Shown: piece after piece, positions 10,978 through 22,465 of the stretch
Layout: every line of letters begins with the position of its first letter
How positions within the stretch are numbered: position 1 is the first letter of the stretch
Assembly (NCBI RefSeq): GCF_016545825.1
Contig: NC_052613.1
Coordinates: 11,036,001 to 11,100,000 of the forward strand
Reading direction: 5' to 3'
DNA length: 64,000 bases
From: Eucalyptus grandis
Taxonomy: Eukaryota > Streptophyta > Magnoliopsida > Myrtales > Myrtaceae
Notes under the pieces: model-generated
Told to the model about the DNA's origin: nothing
The model's input: the letters and a program-made list of their open reading frames with translations, nothing else
The model's database searches: none
Translations under genes and position numbers: made by a program

Positions 10978-11200
10978 CTCCACTTGGGAAGCAAGGGTCT
11001 CGGGGACCTAGCATGAATCTTCGACCGTAGCGTAGCCTTCACTACCCTTTTATCTTTTCTATTTTTTTGGTCGGTCACTACCCTTTTATCTTATTCGATG
11101 ATATTTAGCAATCGAAAGGATCTCGGGAGATATAGCTTCCACTAAAAGAGTCATTCCTTGAGGTTTGATGAGTTCAGGACAATCATGGGGTACCAATTCG
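8800..11200. other. possible nuclear copy of mitochondrial DNA (NUMT)
   Basis: The texture differs from the flanks: near-balanced base composition, few A/T runs, and strings such as TCAAAGGGAGGGGACCAG and GACTTACGAGCTCGTG. This resembles plant mitochondrial intergenic DNA. I recognise no mitochondrial gene in it. The longest open stretch (9854-10132, 92 codons) matches nothing I know. The junctions near 8800 and 11200 are approximate. The call rests on composition and style only. A search against plant mitochondrial genomes would decide it. Confidence 0.4.
10930..10977. repeat. (ATA)n microsatellite
   Basis: About 16 uninterrupted trinucleotide units, a late addition to an otherwise non-repetitive block. 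Confidence 0.95.
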
Positions 11201-11387
11201 TTGCAATGTGGAACTGCACGTTGTTGATGGAGCTTTGCGTGCAGATAAGAATCGAGCACATTGTTTTTGTGAAATTAGAGCAATTGTTCCAAAAGTGAAA
11301 TGGATCGTTCTGTTGAGCTATAAATTGGATTGCCGGAATAATCTATTTTTCCTTTTCTTGCCAAATTAAGAAAAAAAAAAAAGATGG

Positions 11388-12240
11388 GAAAATTAGCCGG
11401 AAAAATAAGAAAAATTATCCAAAAAATCTTAAACCTATTGCACTTTTTGTCAATTCAATTCATTTAACTAATTTTAACTAGAAATCATTGACATAAATGT
11501 CGGCTGCGTGGGATGATCAGCATTGACATAGAGAATTTTAAATAATATTTAAATTGTTTTGAATTTTCTTTGAATTTTTTATTTTTCTTTATTTTTCTTC
11601 TCTTTCCTTCTTTCCTTCTTTTCTTTTTCCCCCTTTTCTTTTCTCTTTTTTTTTTTAATTTTATTTTTCTTCTTTATTTTTCCCTTTCTCCCTACACCGA
11701 TCGCCATCAAGCCTCGTCAATGGCTGGCAAAGGTTGTTAACCTTGGGCGAGGGACGGCCCACACTCGCCCAATTTGAGCAACAAGTGGATTCAATTGACA
11801 AAAAATGAAAAAATTTATGATTCAACTAGCATAATTGAAAAATTTAAGACTAAATTGATAAAAGTGCAATAAATTTAAGATTTTTTGGACAATTTTCCCA
11901 TGAGAATTCTAAATGAGGACTCAATTGGCAAAATTCTATATTGACAAGGCCCGACTGAGGGGGGAAGGGAAAAAGGAAAGAATAAAAAGAAAAGAAGGAA
12001 AAGAGAAAATAAAAAAATTAATAACTAATTAAAAAACATTAAAACATTTTTAAAAATTGTTCACATTAGCTGCTTGCTATGTTATGTAAGACGCCGATGT
12101 CCATATCAACGATTTCTTACCAAAATTGGTTGGATATATTCAATTGACAAAAAATAAACAAGGCTTAGGACTCTATAGGTGAAATTGAAATGTGTCGAAA
12201 TCAAAAGATTTATGACATTTTAGACAATTTTTCCGAATTC
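11388..12240. mobile_element. long-TIR non-autonomous elements with GC-rich core (family A, nested or composite)
   Basis: The left arm begins AAAAATTATCCAAAAAATCT and reads AACTAGAAATCATTGACATAAATG. Reverse-complement partners lie at about 11790-11910 (ending TTTTTTGGACAATTTTCCCA) and again at 11940-12236 (ending TTTTAGACAATTTTTCCG). A GC-rich core with CTCGTCAATGGCTGGC and GGGCGAGGGACGG sits between. Two right arms for one left arm suggest a nested insertion or a deletion product. No transposase is present. The long imperfect terminal repeats would suit a Mutator-like or foldback non-autonomous element. Confidence 0.6.
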
Positions 12241-13860
12241 TTCTAGGTTAATTAAATTAAAATGAATTAGCCAACATTGTGAGAGATAATGGTTTGGGAG
12301 AACCCACGCTAATCAAGGATTATTGGTCCAACTCGACATTTCCACTAATCCCGTTTTCCCTCAACTCCCATTCGAAAGAGTCGCAACAATACTTTTATAT
12401 ATATAAATATTCAATTAGACCCAGGTCATATGCAAGAGAACTAAGCAAGATTATTTCTCCTGAAAAATTCGGTGCGGTATGTCACTATTAACCTTTTCTT
12501 TTCTTTTTTTGTCAAAAGAATTTAACTCATCTAATTCAAAGAAATTAACCACCCTAACTTGGGCCATAAATAGCAAAAAGTAAAATTGGGATTGAGCACA
12601 TTTTCTGGCTGATTTTGCCTAATTCCCGTTGCTAATGAACCCAACACGGTCGAATGTCCTTTTTCGCCCAGTAGCCCAGGCGACTCGATCACTCGAATCG
12701 GTCAATGTGACTGGCGAAGAATAGATCGGGGCTTTGGCTCGTGGAAATGGAGTCTTATCATTGGAAGATAGCACAAGTATGTTTGGATTTCGTAAAGCAA
12801 TTTGGGTAGACGCTTTGAGTTTTAGGATTCGAAATAGTAGGATTTGAGCTCAAAGAGCAATAGGGCTAATCAACTACTTCTAACTACTTCTTGACCTGTG
12901 AAACAGTAGCTTAATTTTCGAGCTACCAATAGGCAAGCTTTGAGTATATGTATATAAGATTATGAATTTGAAAGGTCTAAATCATAAGACGAAGAGAAAG
13001 ACCACATGCACATGAGATTTCAACAAACTATAAAAGCAATATTAACACATTTTCTTGCACGAACGATATACAAAGGTGGGCATTGGTTCAATATCTGGAA
13101 ATGAGAAACGTGAAAGTCTGCGCGACGGCTTAAAAGCATATCGTTAGTGACCCAAGTCAATAACTTGATTGGGAAAGTGGTTTGATGGCGATCAGCACTG
13201 GATCGAGATGCAGACCCAACAAAAAAATCCACTCAAACACGACAGCAAACTCCTCATTTTGTCGATTTTTCAAATGTTCTTTCTCCTTTCGAAACACCAT
13301 CATGGACAAGGCAACGGGCAGGTGAGTCGCCATGCATGGCGACACCTGCGTGAGGATAGGATTCCTCAGAACTGCGCAAGATATCGTCCAGATGCTTTAT
13401 AGAACTATTATCTTATGATTACTCGAGGGAGGAATCTTGGCATGTTCACACTTGTGTGGAGTAAAAGAAGGAAGTTTGTCAAGGTTTCAAGATTTGATCG
13501 ATGGGGAGGTGGCCATCGACAGAGATTTGTCTTTGTATTCGTGATAGGAAAAAAAAAATGGGGCAAAGGGATAGATCTTGGAAGGAAGAAGTTCAGGTAT
13601 TAATCAGATTTAAGCTCTGTTATTAAACATCAAAGACTCTTTCCGCCTCCTCCCAAGCACAAATTACGGAAAATGAAAAGAAAAAAAACAGACGAGATTA
13701 TTATGGAATGACATTAATGGATTTGGAAATAAAAAGCGAATTTGGAAGATTGCACATCGTGAACAAGCTCAATTGGACTGAGTCGGAAATGAAGTACAAA
13801 GATAAGAGAGCAATCCCTGCAAACTCGGGCGCCTCATGCCATGTGATAGGTCTAAAGGAT
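12241..13860. other. intergenic, no gene recognised
   Basis: AT-rich sequence with scattered frames of at most 77 codons, none with a recognisable motif. A short perfect palindrome (GTCGCCATGCATGGCGAC) lies at about 13327-13344. One frame near 13820 reads NSGASCHVIG, vaguely like a retroelement protease, but it lacks context and the catalytic Asp. Confidence 0.5.
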
Positions 13861-13873
13861 CTAAGCTGCGTTT

Positions 13874-14092
13874 TTTTTTTTTTTTTTTTTTTTGTCGGTC
13901 CTACTCTAATCCTACTCTAACACTCACTCTCAGACTTTTGCCCTGTCTCCTTGCAGGGCATGAGAGTCAAGATCCACTCTGAAATGAAATCGTCCTCACC
14001 CCAATCCCCCCTGAGAAGGTGGGGATTTGAACCCCATCACCTCCCCCTTCCAAGTTGGAAGGGTGGCCACCGGGCGAACCCCCAATGGTTAG
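13874..14092 (-). mobile_element. tRNA-derived SINE with 13-bp target duplication
   Basis: On the minus strand the element starts CTAACCATTGGGGGTTCG. It continues through GCCCGGTGGCCACCC (A-box region) and GGTTCAAATCC (a canonical tRNA B box), and ends in a poly(A) seen as about 20 T at 13874-13893. It is bracketed by the perfect direct repeat CTAAGCTGCGTTT (13861-13873 and 14093-14105). Body plus tail is about 219 bp. The internal promoter boxes, A tail and target duplication are diagnostic of SINE retroposition by LINE machinery. The clean duplication implies fairly recent insertion. Confidence 0.9.
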
Positions 14093-14104
14093 CTAAGCTG
14101 CGTT

Positions 14105-14726
14105 TGATTGATCTTCATTTCTTCCAAGATCTTTGGCTTAAGGTATATTTTCTTTGGTTATTGATTTTTGGTGTAGTTTTTGGCAAAATAACTTAAATTT
14201 TTAAAATAAAAATAAAAAGGAGCTCTTTCATCATCTCAAGCGGGGTCTAGGGGTCTCAAGAAGAAGGACCAAGCTAGTGCCCTTGGAAATTGGACCAAGA
14301 CTAGTTGGGTTGGGCCAGTCTAGGATCGGTCCAGGGTCAATCCTGGATTGATGCTCATCCCTAGAGAGAGCAATTGTTTAGAAGCATTCATTTATCAATT
14401 GTTCAAGGCTTAGCAAATCTGAGTTTCAATCAAACTTCATCAATGGCTAGAGGTTATTCTAGAATTTTACATATTTCCGAATTTGATCCTGATTATCAGG
14501 ATCTTCAGTCTTCCTCAAATTTCTAACAGTGAATAGCCTTATGAAGCCAAATGCCATAGCTCGTTGACGACATATTATCTCAGAGTCTTGTCCATGAATC
14601 CTCTTGTGGACTGTCTAATTTGCTTGATTTTAACACTTCTTGGCTTTTCCTTCAATTGCATTTAGTTAGCAGCAGTCATATTCAGTAACATATAGTTACT
14701 GCAAAGCAGGATGGGGGATGCTTGTT
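14105..14726. other. intergenic with a fragment of a hAT-like right end
   Basis: No gene is seen. At 14318-14363 a GGTCCAGGGTC run ends in GATGCTCATCCCTA, the reverse complement of TAGGGATGAGCATC. It matches the end motif of the hAT element just downstream, so it is probably the right tip of another, truncated copy. Its left end is not found. Confidence 0.4.
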
Positions 14727-14919
14727 GCAGCGGATAGGGGTGAGCGGTTCCGTTCCGGTTTGGTTCCGTCCGGAACTGGAACCTACCCTCGGGTACAGGT
14801 TCCTCAAAATGAGGAACCTGGAACCTACCCGTGAGAATGAAACTGGAACCTACCCCGTCACGGTTCCGGGGTCGGTTCCGAGGTTCCAACAGGTTTTTTT
14901 TTTTTATTTTCAAATTTGA

Positions 14920-15070
14920 ACTATAACATATGCGCACGTTACCCAAAAAAACTATAACGTACGCGCACGTTACCAAAAAAAAAAAAAAAAAACTATAACA
15001 TATGCGCACGTTACCAAAAAAAATATAACGTACGCGCACGTTACCAAAAAAAACTATAATGTACGTGTAT
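14920..15070. repeat. tandem CTATAACRTAYGCGCACGTTACC units inside the hAT element
   Basis: Five units of about 30-40 bp, each CTATAAC(A/G)TA(T/C)GCGCACGTTACC followed by a variable A run. CpG-containing units show C/T and G/A differences typical of methylated cytosine decay. Confidence 0.8.
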
Positions 15071-15209
15071 ACTACACGGTAACTTCCCATTGACATGTTA
15101 TCTTGATACATTAACTTCGCACTGCACAACAATAATAGAATATAATTAGAAATTTCAAAACAAATAGTAAACTAGAAAGTAGAAATAAAACACCACTAGA
15201 ACAAGAATG

Positions 15210-16070
15210 TCTAGAGGTACAAGTTTTGAAAAAAATTTCGATTAAACCCTTAAATGAACTCATAAAATTCTGAAATTTGGACACGTTGTATTTAAGACCT
15301 AGAGGTACAAGTTTTATGAAGAAATTATAGTCCAATTCGTTCTGGATTAAAAGATAAAATCGATTTACTTTTCCTATTCTCTACTTGCACAGTTTTTGAA
15401 ACATTTTTGGTTAAATAGGCAAATGAACTACAAAAATTATGAAATTTAAATATGTTGTAGGGAATACATGAAGAGAGATATTTCATACAGAACACATTTC
15501 CAAAAGAACCTCATACAAAATGATATAGTCCACGCATTGCAACTTACAAGATCCGAACACATCAGATTGCACAGTTTTAGAAACATTTCTGATTAAATAC
15601 CCAAATGACCTTAAAAAATTATGAAATTCGACTATGTGATAGCCAAGACCATAAGGTAGATACTTCATGAAAACATTGAAGTCAAATTCGTCCTAGATAA
15701 TTAAATATGGATGGTTAAAATCCCTGTTCGTAGTACCGTAATTCCAGATCTAACCATCTCCAAAGGACCACGATTTCACCTACCTATTCTTGTTTTTTTT
15801 CTCTAAATTTTCGATATGTTGTACCTCAGGATGTCCTTTACAACTTTTGTTAAGAAACCGAAGTGAAATTTCGACAAAAAGGTTGCCTTACAGTCCATGC
15901 ATTCATCAAGGGTTGGTCCCAAAATCTCCAGATCCAGTCTTTCCAAAAAATAACGATTTCACCCACTTATACTTGTTCTTTTTTGTCCCAAATTTGAGTA
16001 TGTTATACTCCAAGAAGTCCTTTACAACTTTCATTTAGAGGCCGAAGCTAAACTTCAACTAGAACATCAC
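15210..16070. repeat. two degenerate internal repeat families inside the hAT element
   Basis: One unit (TTTTTGAAACATTTTTGGTTAA..., then AAATGAACT..AAAATT.TGAAATT and an ATGTTGTA motif) occurs at about 15220, 15390 and 15570. A second (ACGATTTCACC.AC.TAT.CTTGTT, then TGTTGTAC..AGGATGTCCTTTACAACTT) occurs at about 15770 and 15950. Both have periods of 175-190 bp. They account for most of the interior. No coding signal is seen. Confidence 0.65.
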
Positions 16071-16585
16071 ATACAAGTCACTAGAACATCCAAGGTCGAC
16101 CTTTTTCTGCCCTAAGTAACCGGTTCCGGTTCCGGGACCGGTTCTGGTGCCGGTTCCGAAACAGGTTCCGGTTCCGGTTCCGAAACAGGTTCCGGTTCCG
16201 GTTCCGGTTCCGAAACAGGTTCCGGTTCCGAAACAGGTTCCGGTCCCCCTTGGAACCGGGAACCGCGCTCAGCCCTAGCAGCGGATGCTTACATTTCTGG
16301 ACAATAATAGTCGATTGTTTGATTACTTACATTGATTTAGCGAACAATTACAGAGCTATCTGGTCCGCGATGGACTGGAATAATCACATCATCAATCACG
16401 TTATCACGAAAAATCCAACGGCTGTATTGCACCTGGACTATTGTCCATCCGTCATTCGTATTAAATCTGTGACATCAGATATACACATAGACGAAGTTCT
16501 CACTCCAATCCCAATCGACAAAGTAAACCTTTCAGCCCAATGGAACCTGCTGTTACAGCTTATAACCACGTTGAAAACCCACATT

Positions 16586-19500
16586 TTACTGTTCGAGTCT
16601 CGGTGAAGTTTCGGACCTGTCGTCTCTTAACCACGCCTCTCGATTTATGCGAAGCTCAATCAATGAAATTGCGTGAAAGGGCTTGGCTAATTGTAACTTT
16701 CGAGCTAGAAAAGCCTCGGACACCTGTTTCATTGTTGGCCGTAATTTGGGCTTGGAACTCAAGCAAGCAAGCGCTAAAGTGACTGCTATGGCTATATCTC
16801 TCGCCCAGGAATTCTCTTTTGGATAAGGCAGACGCGGGTCTAATATTTGATGTAGCATTATATGATCTTCCGATGATGTCCACAAACTTGATATGATCCC
16901 TCTTGGATGCTTGCCCATTATAGTCTCCAATGCAACTACTCCGAAGCTGTATACGTCACTTTTCTCGTTGACCACGAGCGTATAAGCGAGCTCTGTGAAA
17001 CAAACACAAACGTCATGAATTTGAATGATCCCTCTACATTATTTGCTAGTAATATACGGTTTCCTTGTTAATAAAAAGTAGCTATATGTCAACTGTTAAT
17101 AGCACAAATGGTCTTTAAATTTTGGTCCAATGTGCTTTTAAAATTTGCTCCATTGTGCAATGTTTCTAGACTTTTAATTTGTTTAATATGGTCCCTAAAC
17201 TATTGATAAATGTTCATGTAGCCCCTAGGCTACATAAAAATGTATAAAAACTCAAGGACCATATTAAACATTAAATCAAAATTTCAAGATTATATTAAAA
17301 AATTAAAAATTCAGGACGACTTTGCACATTTAATCAAGTCCAAAGAGCACATTAACAAATTAAAAATTGTTGACAATATTGCACATTGGACCAAATTTTA
17401 GAAATCATTCGTTTCCTTTGCCCTTTATTTATTGATCAAACAGGGGAGGAATGTGCTGGGAGTTACTATAAACTTCCACACCCACAACAGTCCAACGTTG
17501 ACTTTAAGCCGTATGTTGCCCAGTACAGAGCCTCTAAAATGCCCTGGGATCCTGTCACTAGGTCAACGACTTAGGTGAGTGTATAATTGCAATTTGTTCA
17601 AGAAACAAGATGAGTGGTCACCTGGAGCAAGATATCCATGGGTCCCTACTATGTTTGAAGTGAGATTGGACGAAGAATTTCCCTGTAGTAACCTTGCCGC
17701 CCCGAAATCTGATAGGACAGCCCGCATTTCATTGTTGAGTAAAACGTTGCTGCTGGATATGTCCCTATGAACAACAGGCTGAGCACACCCGTGATGCAAG
17801 TAAGACAGGGCGTGTGCCACATCCTGGATGAGATTCACTCTCCTCACCCAATCTAACTCCATTGCTTCAGTGCCATTTCTCAGAACACAAAATAGACTCC
17901 CTCTCTCCATATACTCATAAATTAAGAACATCGACCGCCTATGCAAGCAGAAACCATAGAGCCGGATTATGCTTCTGTGTCTTATTTCAGTCAAGTGCTT
18001 CACTTCATTTTGAAAGCTTTTATTGAAATTTGGGTCCTCGGCTTCAGAGCGATTAACCTTCTTCAGTGCTACAGCCTTCCCATTCGGCAATTGCGCCCTG
18101 TACACACTACCATAAGCACCTCTTTGAATGCAGTATTTGATGTCAAAGTCTTCCGTGGCAGCAATTATGTCTTCATATGCTATCTTCCCATCATAATTCC
18201 ATATTGACAAGAAATTTCCATCCTTTTCTACTGTCTCCTCTGGCTGAACCCTCTTCAATGCGCACCAAAGAAAGAAGCAAGACCCCAGAATTGAAGCGAC
18301 AACTAAAAGGCAAGGTAGCGATAACATCACTGCGGAAGGCTTGCTCAAGGAAGGAGGGGTCCTCAAAGGAATGGGGCTACTCACAGGTGCAAATGGAGGT
18401 TCAGTGTACAAATCTTTGTTTCCGTTGAAAGCACTACGCGAATAAGTATCCAGGAGATGTCGTGGGATTGGACCCATCAAGGAGTTGTATGATAAATTCA
18501 CAGAAGAGAGAGAGCAAACTCCATGCCTTTTGGTATAGTGCCGGAGAGCGAATTATTGCGGAGGTCAAGATACTTTAACATGGGTAAACTCCCAAGTTCA
18601 CTCGGAATTGATCCGATCAAGTCATTTGAGCTCATGTCCAGGTTGATGAGACTCGTCAGATTTGCTATTGCCCGCGGGATGGAACAATTGAAACGATTGG
18701 CTTGCAGATACAAAGATTTCAAGCTTACCAGGTTTCCCAGAGAGGAAGGGATGGGGCAGATAAAGGAATTATGGCTCAGCCTCATCTCAATCAAGTTGTC
18801 CAAATGACCTATTTCTAATGGAATAGAGCCACTGAACCCGTTTTCTTGCAAACTGAGATGTGATAAACTCTTTAAATTCCCAATGGATGAGGGAATGGCA
18901 CCACTGAACTTGTTACCACTTAAATCCATGCGATTGATGTTCTCTAGATATCCTATTCTGGACGAAATGGAGTTGGTGAATTGGTTCCGTTGCAGGTATA
19001 GGTATCTTAAGTTTGTCAAATTCCAAAGACTCCACGGGACTGTCTCGTTGAAATCGTTGGAGCTTAGATCCATAGTGACCAAGTTCTTGAGTTTCCCTAT
19101 TTTAGGAGGAATGGAACCGCCTAATCGATTGGTGGAGAGACCAAGAAATGTCAAATTGGAGAGAAGAACTAGAGTTGCAGGAATTGATCCAACAAAGTTA
19201 TTAAAGCTCAGATCCATCGTACACAAGTTCTTGAGATCCCCTATCTCAGGAGGAATAGAACCACCTAATCGATTGGAGGAAAGATGTAGAGACCTTAAAT
19301 TGAACAGACGACTGAGAGTAGGTGGAATCGCTCCCTCAAATTCGTTACCACTTATATCAATAGAGCATAGTTTGCTGAGGTTCCCAGTTTCCGAAGGGAT
19401 CATGTCACCTAACTGATTTGAGCTAAGGTCAATGAGGCTTAAATTGCTCAAACGACCGAAGGTAATCGGGATTGGACCAGTGAGAAGGTTCAAATGTAAG

Positions 19501-20010
19501 TCCAAGCGGAACAAGTTCTTCAAACTCCCTAGTGCTAAGGGAATAGAGCCAGACAACTGATTGATAGACACATCTAGCCATCCTAAACTAGTGAGATTTC
19601 CGAGGCAAGGAGGCAACTCACCAGTTAGATAATTCGAGGACAAGTCCAAGTGCGAGAGCCTCGGGACTGCGCATATTTGAAGGGAATGGAGCCGGTGAGT
19701 CCATTTAAATGCAGTTGCAGAGAAGTAAGATTCGGAAGTAGAGAAAATTCAGGTTACCAAATCGGTCTCCTATCTGGTACTCTTCTGGTAAGTCAATTCC
19801 AGTGATGCTTCCTGCATCGTTGCACGAAATGCCCGGCCACATGCATGCGTACACAGAATTGTTGCTGGTAATGGCGGCAGGCCACCAACCACTGTGATGC
19901 AGAGAATTTGCCTCTGATTCAAAAGATGCTTCTGCTGAAATTTTCACGAACAAGAACGTTAAAGTAGACCATAAAACTGAAGTGAACGACCTCAGAGAAG
20001 AAGAACCCAT
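16586..20010 (-). CDS. MIK2-like LRR receptor kinase, frame broken by three small indels
   Basis: Two exons on the minus strand: 20010-17622 and 16992-16586, joined in phase 1 through a 629-bp GT-AG intron so that LAP/ELAYT is restored. Repaired length is about 931 residues. It has a signal peptide (MGSSSLRSF start), a cap with CMWPGISC, and about 16-18 LRRs of the NLSG.IP type. A membrane helix (about 561-585) and a Ser/Thr kinase domain follow. Kinase residues look active: K650 (ALKKV), HRD with D750 and DFG with D768, although the first Gly of the P-loop is Gln. Three indels break the frame: near 19745 (one base short in a T run), near 19680 (one base short in an A run) and near 18505 (two extra bases in a CT run). 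They sum to zero, so N-terminus and kinase share a frame. Relatives sense peptides at the plasma membrane. It is a recent pseudogene, or the indels are sequencing errors. Confidence 0.8.
17108..17411. mobile_element. MITE-like inverted-repeat element in the receptor-kinase intron
   Basis: The left end reads AAATTTTGGTCCAATGTGC. The right end reads GCACATTGGACCAAATTTTAG, its reverse complement with few mismatches. About 300 bp AT-rich, no coding potential. It accounts for about half of the 629-bp kinase intron, so it is probably spliced out. Boundaries are accurate to about 5 bp and no target duplication could be fixed. Confidence 0.65.
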
Positions 20011-20093
20011 CAAGGATTTGGTTCTAGGAATCAATAAAGAGGAGTCATCTTATTTTTATCACATACTAGAGGGCCATTCTGTTGTTGGGGAAC

Positions 20094-20115
20094 GGTCAAA
20101 GTCCAAGTCAACTTG
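20094..20115 (-). promoter_or_regulatory. paired W-box cores upstream of the minus-strand receptor kinase
   Basis: On the minus strand two TTGAC cores occur within 22 bp, about 90 bp upstream of the start codon. TTGAC is the WRKY-binding core common in defence-related receptor-kinase promoters. The motif is short, so binding is inference. Confidence 0.35.
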
Positions 20116-20273
20116 GAATGCAGTTCAAGAGTCACGGCAAGGACAGAAACAATGATGTTTTTCTTATTTTATGCGCCGTGAATGATGGGGTAAACGAAAA
20201 ATGAACTTGATGGTTTCTTTATCATCTTGACTTGGTAAAATGAGTCTCAACAATAAGTCGCTATTAACAGTCC

Positions 20274-20545
20274 CTAGTGGCCACTGACTTCTATGTTTAT
20301 GATAACGATCTTTACATAAAGTGGAGACCATATATAGCTCAAAACACCCATCGGTATTTCTGGAAAAAAGATTTTTTTTTTAAACAGTGACTTTGTTGTG
20401 CATTTGTCGAATTTTATGATGTTTTCGGCAACGAATTCAAAATTAATAAATGGAGGTAATTGTGGCCGTGTTCCATCAATATTCAATTTTTGAGATCCCA
20501 GTCCCTACTCCAGAGAAGACTAATAAGTCTTTGCAAAATTATTAG
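20274..20545 (+). repeat. direct duplication, copy 1 (with 22205-22465)
   Basis: Shared landmarks in the same order and orientation are CTTCTAT.TTTATGAT, ATATAGCTCAAAACA.CCAT, a TTGTGC...GTC segment, TTTTCG.CAACGA, and CAGTC...AGACTAATAAGTCTTTGCA. Identity is moderate and indels are frequent, so the duplication is old. The copies sit between the two divergent receptor-kinase loci. Confidence 0.75.
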
Positions 20546-20710
20546 ATGTATGATGCGCAAGTTGTGATGTGAGACGTGGGGTTACGAGAAGTGCGTCTCT
20601 TGGCTGATGATGATTGGTTTATTAGTCGAGTCATCCGATGAGAGCGGGAGGGACGGTAGTCCAAAAGACGCCAAATTCGAGTAATAAAAGCAATGAAAAA
20701 AAATGGAAAA

Positions 20711-20958
20711 TTTAGGGCGCATTTATTTCCCCAAAAACTCAAGATTTGAAAAATGTTTTCTGACAAATAATTGCTTATATCATTTAAAAAAATGAAAAAA
20801 TGAAAATATTTTTATCACTCACAAAAAAATTAGGCTTAAATTATTATTAATCATGAAAACATTTTTTATTGACTAATTTTCTAAGCAGTACAATCAATCA
20901 TTTTCCATAAAATATTTTCTAAATCTTAAATTTTTCTTGAAACAAATGCACTCTAAAA
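20711..20958. mobile_element. MITE-like element (family B)
   Basis: The left end TTTAGGGCGCATTTATTT and the reverse complement of the right end, TTTAGAGTGCATTTGTTT, form imperfect terminal repeats that extend about 50 bp inward (AAGATTT.GAAAAT). About 250 bp, AT-rich, non-coding. A related copy lies at 27590-27850, and a possible internal fragment at about 22075-22190. Confidence 0.6.
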
Positions 20959-22204
20959 TGAATTAGGTTATTCAACTTGGCATGACCTATTTTTTTGTAA
21001 AGAAAAAGAAATTGGGAATATTATATTGTTGGGGGTTGGAGTGAAAATCCACATTAGTGATTTCACCATTTTCTTATTTTTATTATTGAATTTATTACTC
21101 TTATCGATATTGTTATTATTATTGTTTTGCCTAACTATCCACACATTGAAGTCGCATGCTATTCTTTTAAGCAACTCTAAAGAGACGAAGAGAAGGAAAA
21201 GTCAATTAAAACAGACATCTATTAACTGTTATATTCTAATTCCGTGCTTACGATTGCTCAGGCATCCTGCTGCTCGCTTGTATCGAGAAAAAAAAAAGGG
21301 AAACTAAGTAACACGACAAACCTTCGATCGACCAATATAGAAAATACTATATGATGGGGAAACTAGCACAAAAATATTTCTTATAGGTTATTTCACTCTC
21401 AATCTCCAAATCTTTAAGTGAAATTGCAGTTTATTAACATACGTAATGATATCTTGCCAAGTTAAGCTGGGTTGAGACCTATACATCCTATGAGAAAAAA
21501 AATAGAGATCCCCAAAGGCTCATGCCACTTGCTCACATGAGGACAAAGATAGCAAGCCATATTGGCGGAAGTCAAAAGGAAATACGCCTAGGGATTTTTG
21601 CATGACCATGAAGCAGTTCATTCCTATGTCTGAAATTTCTATGCGTTAATAGAAGAGGTCTACACGCATTATGAAATGTTCCGTTTAAGCCATAACGACT
21701 CTACATCATCCATGCCACGTGGGTCCTAAGTTAGCGACCCGCTCACTAGTACCCCATTATGATGCCAACAATCAAAATGTCTTTTTACATGAAGTATGCC
21801 GCAATTAGTTAACTCAGCATGAGTTGTTTGGCATTTTGCTCACATGCGAACGGCTAGAAGAGACCTCGAAAAAGAAAAATGACTGATTCATCAATTGGCC
21901 AGCCACGTTGATGGTTTGTAAAGAAGAAAACTACAAAGCATCAAAGATGGTAAAATATATTGAGTGCTATAAAAATACTTGTTAATAACAATATACTATT
22001 GCTCAGTATTTTGTGTACCAATTGATGCTCCATTGTAGTTTAGCACACCATGGCATGATAATGGTAGTTGATGTCTAAATACTTTCATAAACAATAAAAA
22101 GTTTTTTTGTTCATTCATTTTTGTAAGTGATATCTTAGAAAAATAATTTCTAAATCATTAAGATTTAAGCAATCGCGCCCATAACGCCTCATGCCAAAAT
22201 TGAC
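20959..22204. other. intergenic, no gene recognised
   Basis: AT-rich spacer between the two receptor-kinase loci. Short frames only. A stretch near 22075-22170 (TTTTGTTCATTCATTTTTGTAAG) resembles the interior of MITE family B. Confidence 0.5.
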
Positions 22205-22465
22205 TTTCTTGACGATGGCTTCTATATTTATGATTACAATCTCCACATAAAAACAGAGAGACAATATAGCTCAAAACAACCATGGGTATTTATATTAGAA
22301 AAAGGAAATCAGCACTCCGTTGTGCCTTTCTTGAATGTCATGCTTTTTCGACAACGACTTTATATTAATGCAGGTTGGGATTGTATTACGGCAATATTAC
22401 GTTTTCGTGTTGTCCACTTGCATCCCAGTCTTTGCTCTATACAAGACTAATAAGTCTTTGCATAT
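22205..22465 (+). repeat. direct duplication, copy 2 (with 20274-20545)
   Basis: Second copy of the block described at 20274, about 1.93 kb downstream in the same orientation. It ends at AGACTAATAAGTCTTTGCA, the best-conserved segment. Confidence 0.75.

Larger units (their letters stand above)
14735..16277. mobile_element. non-autonomous hAT element with 8-bp target duplication
   Basis: The element is 1543 bp. It begins TAGGGGTGAGCGGTTCC and its other end, reverse-complemented, reads TAGGGCTGAGCGCGGTTCC. It is flanked by the exact 8-bp duplication GCAGCGGA (14727-14734 and 16278-16285). TIR sequence and 8-bp duplication both point to hAT. Subterminal regions are dense in GGTTCCGGTTCC units, likely transposase-binding repeats. 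The interior has no transposase frame but several internal repeats. It would need a transposase supplied from elsewhere. Confidence 0.9.

Noticed and set aside
13708..13920. NSGASCHVIG frame as a copia protease
   Set aside because: The catalytic Asp is Asn, no other pol or gag motif is near, and the frame runs into the SINE poly(T).
18523..19416. Plus-strand frames of 94 and 177 codons over the LRR region
   Set aside because: Antisense shadows of the repeated LRR codons on the minus strand.
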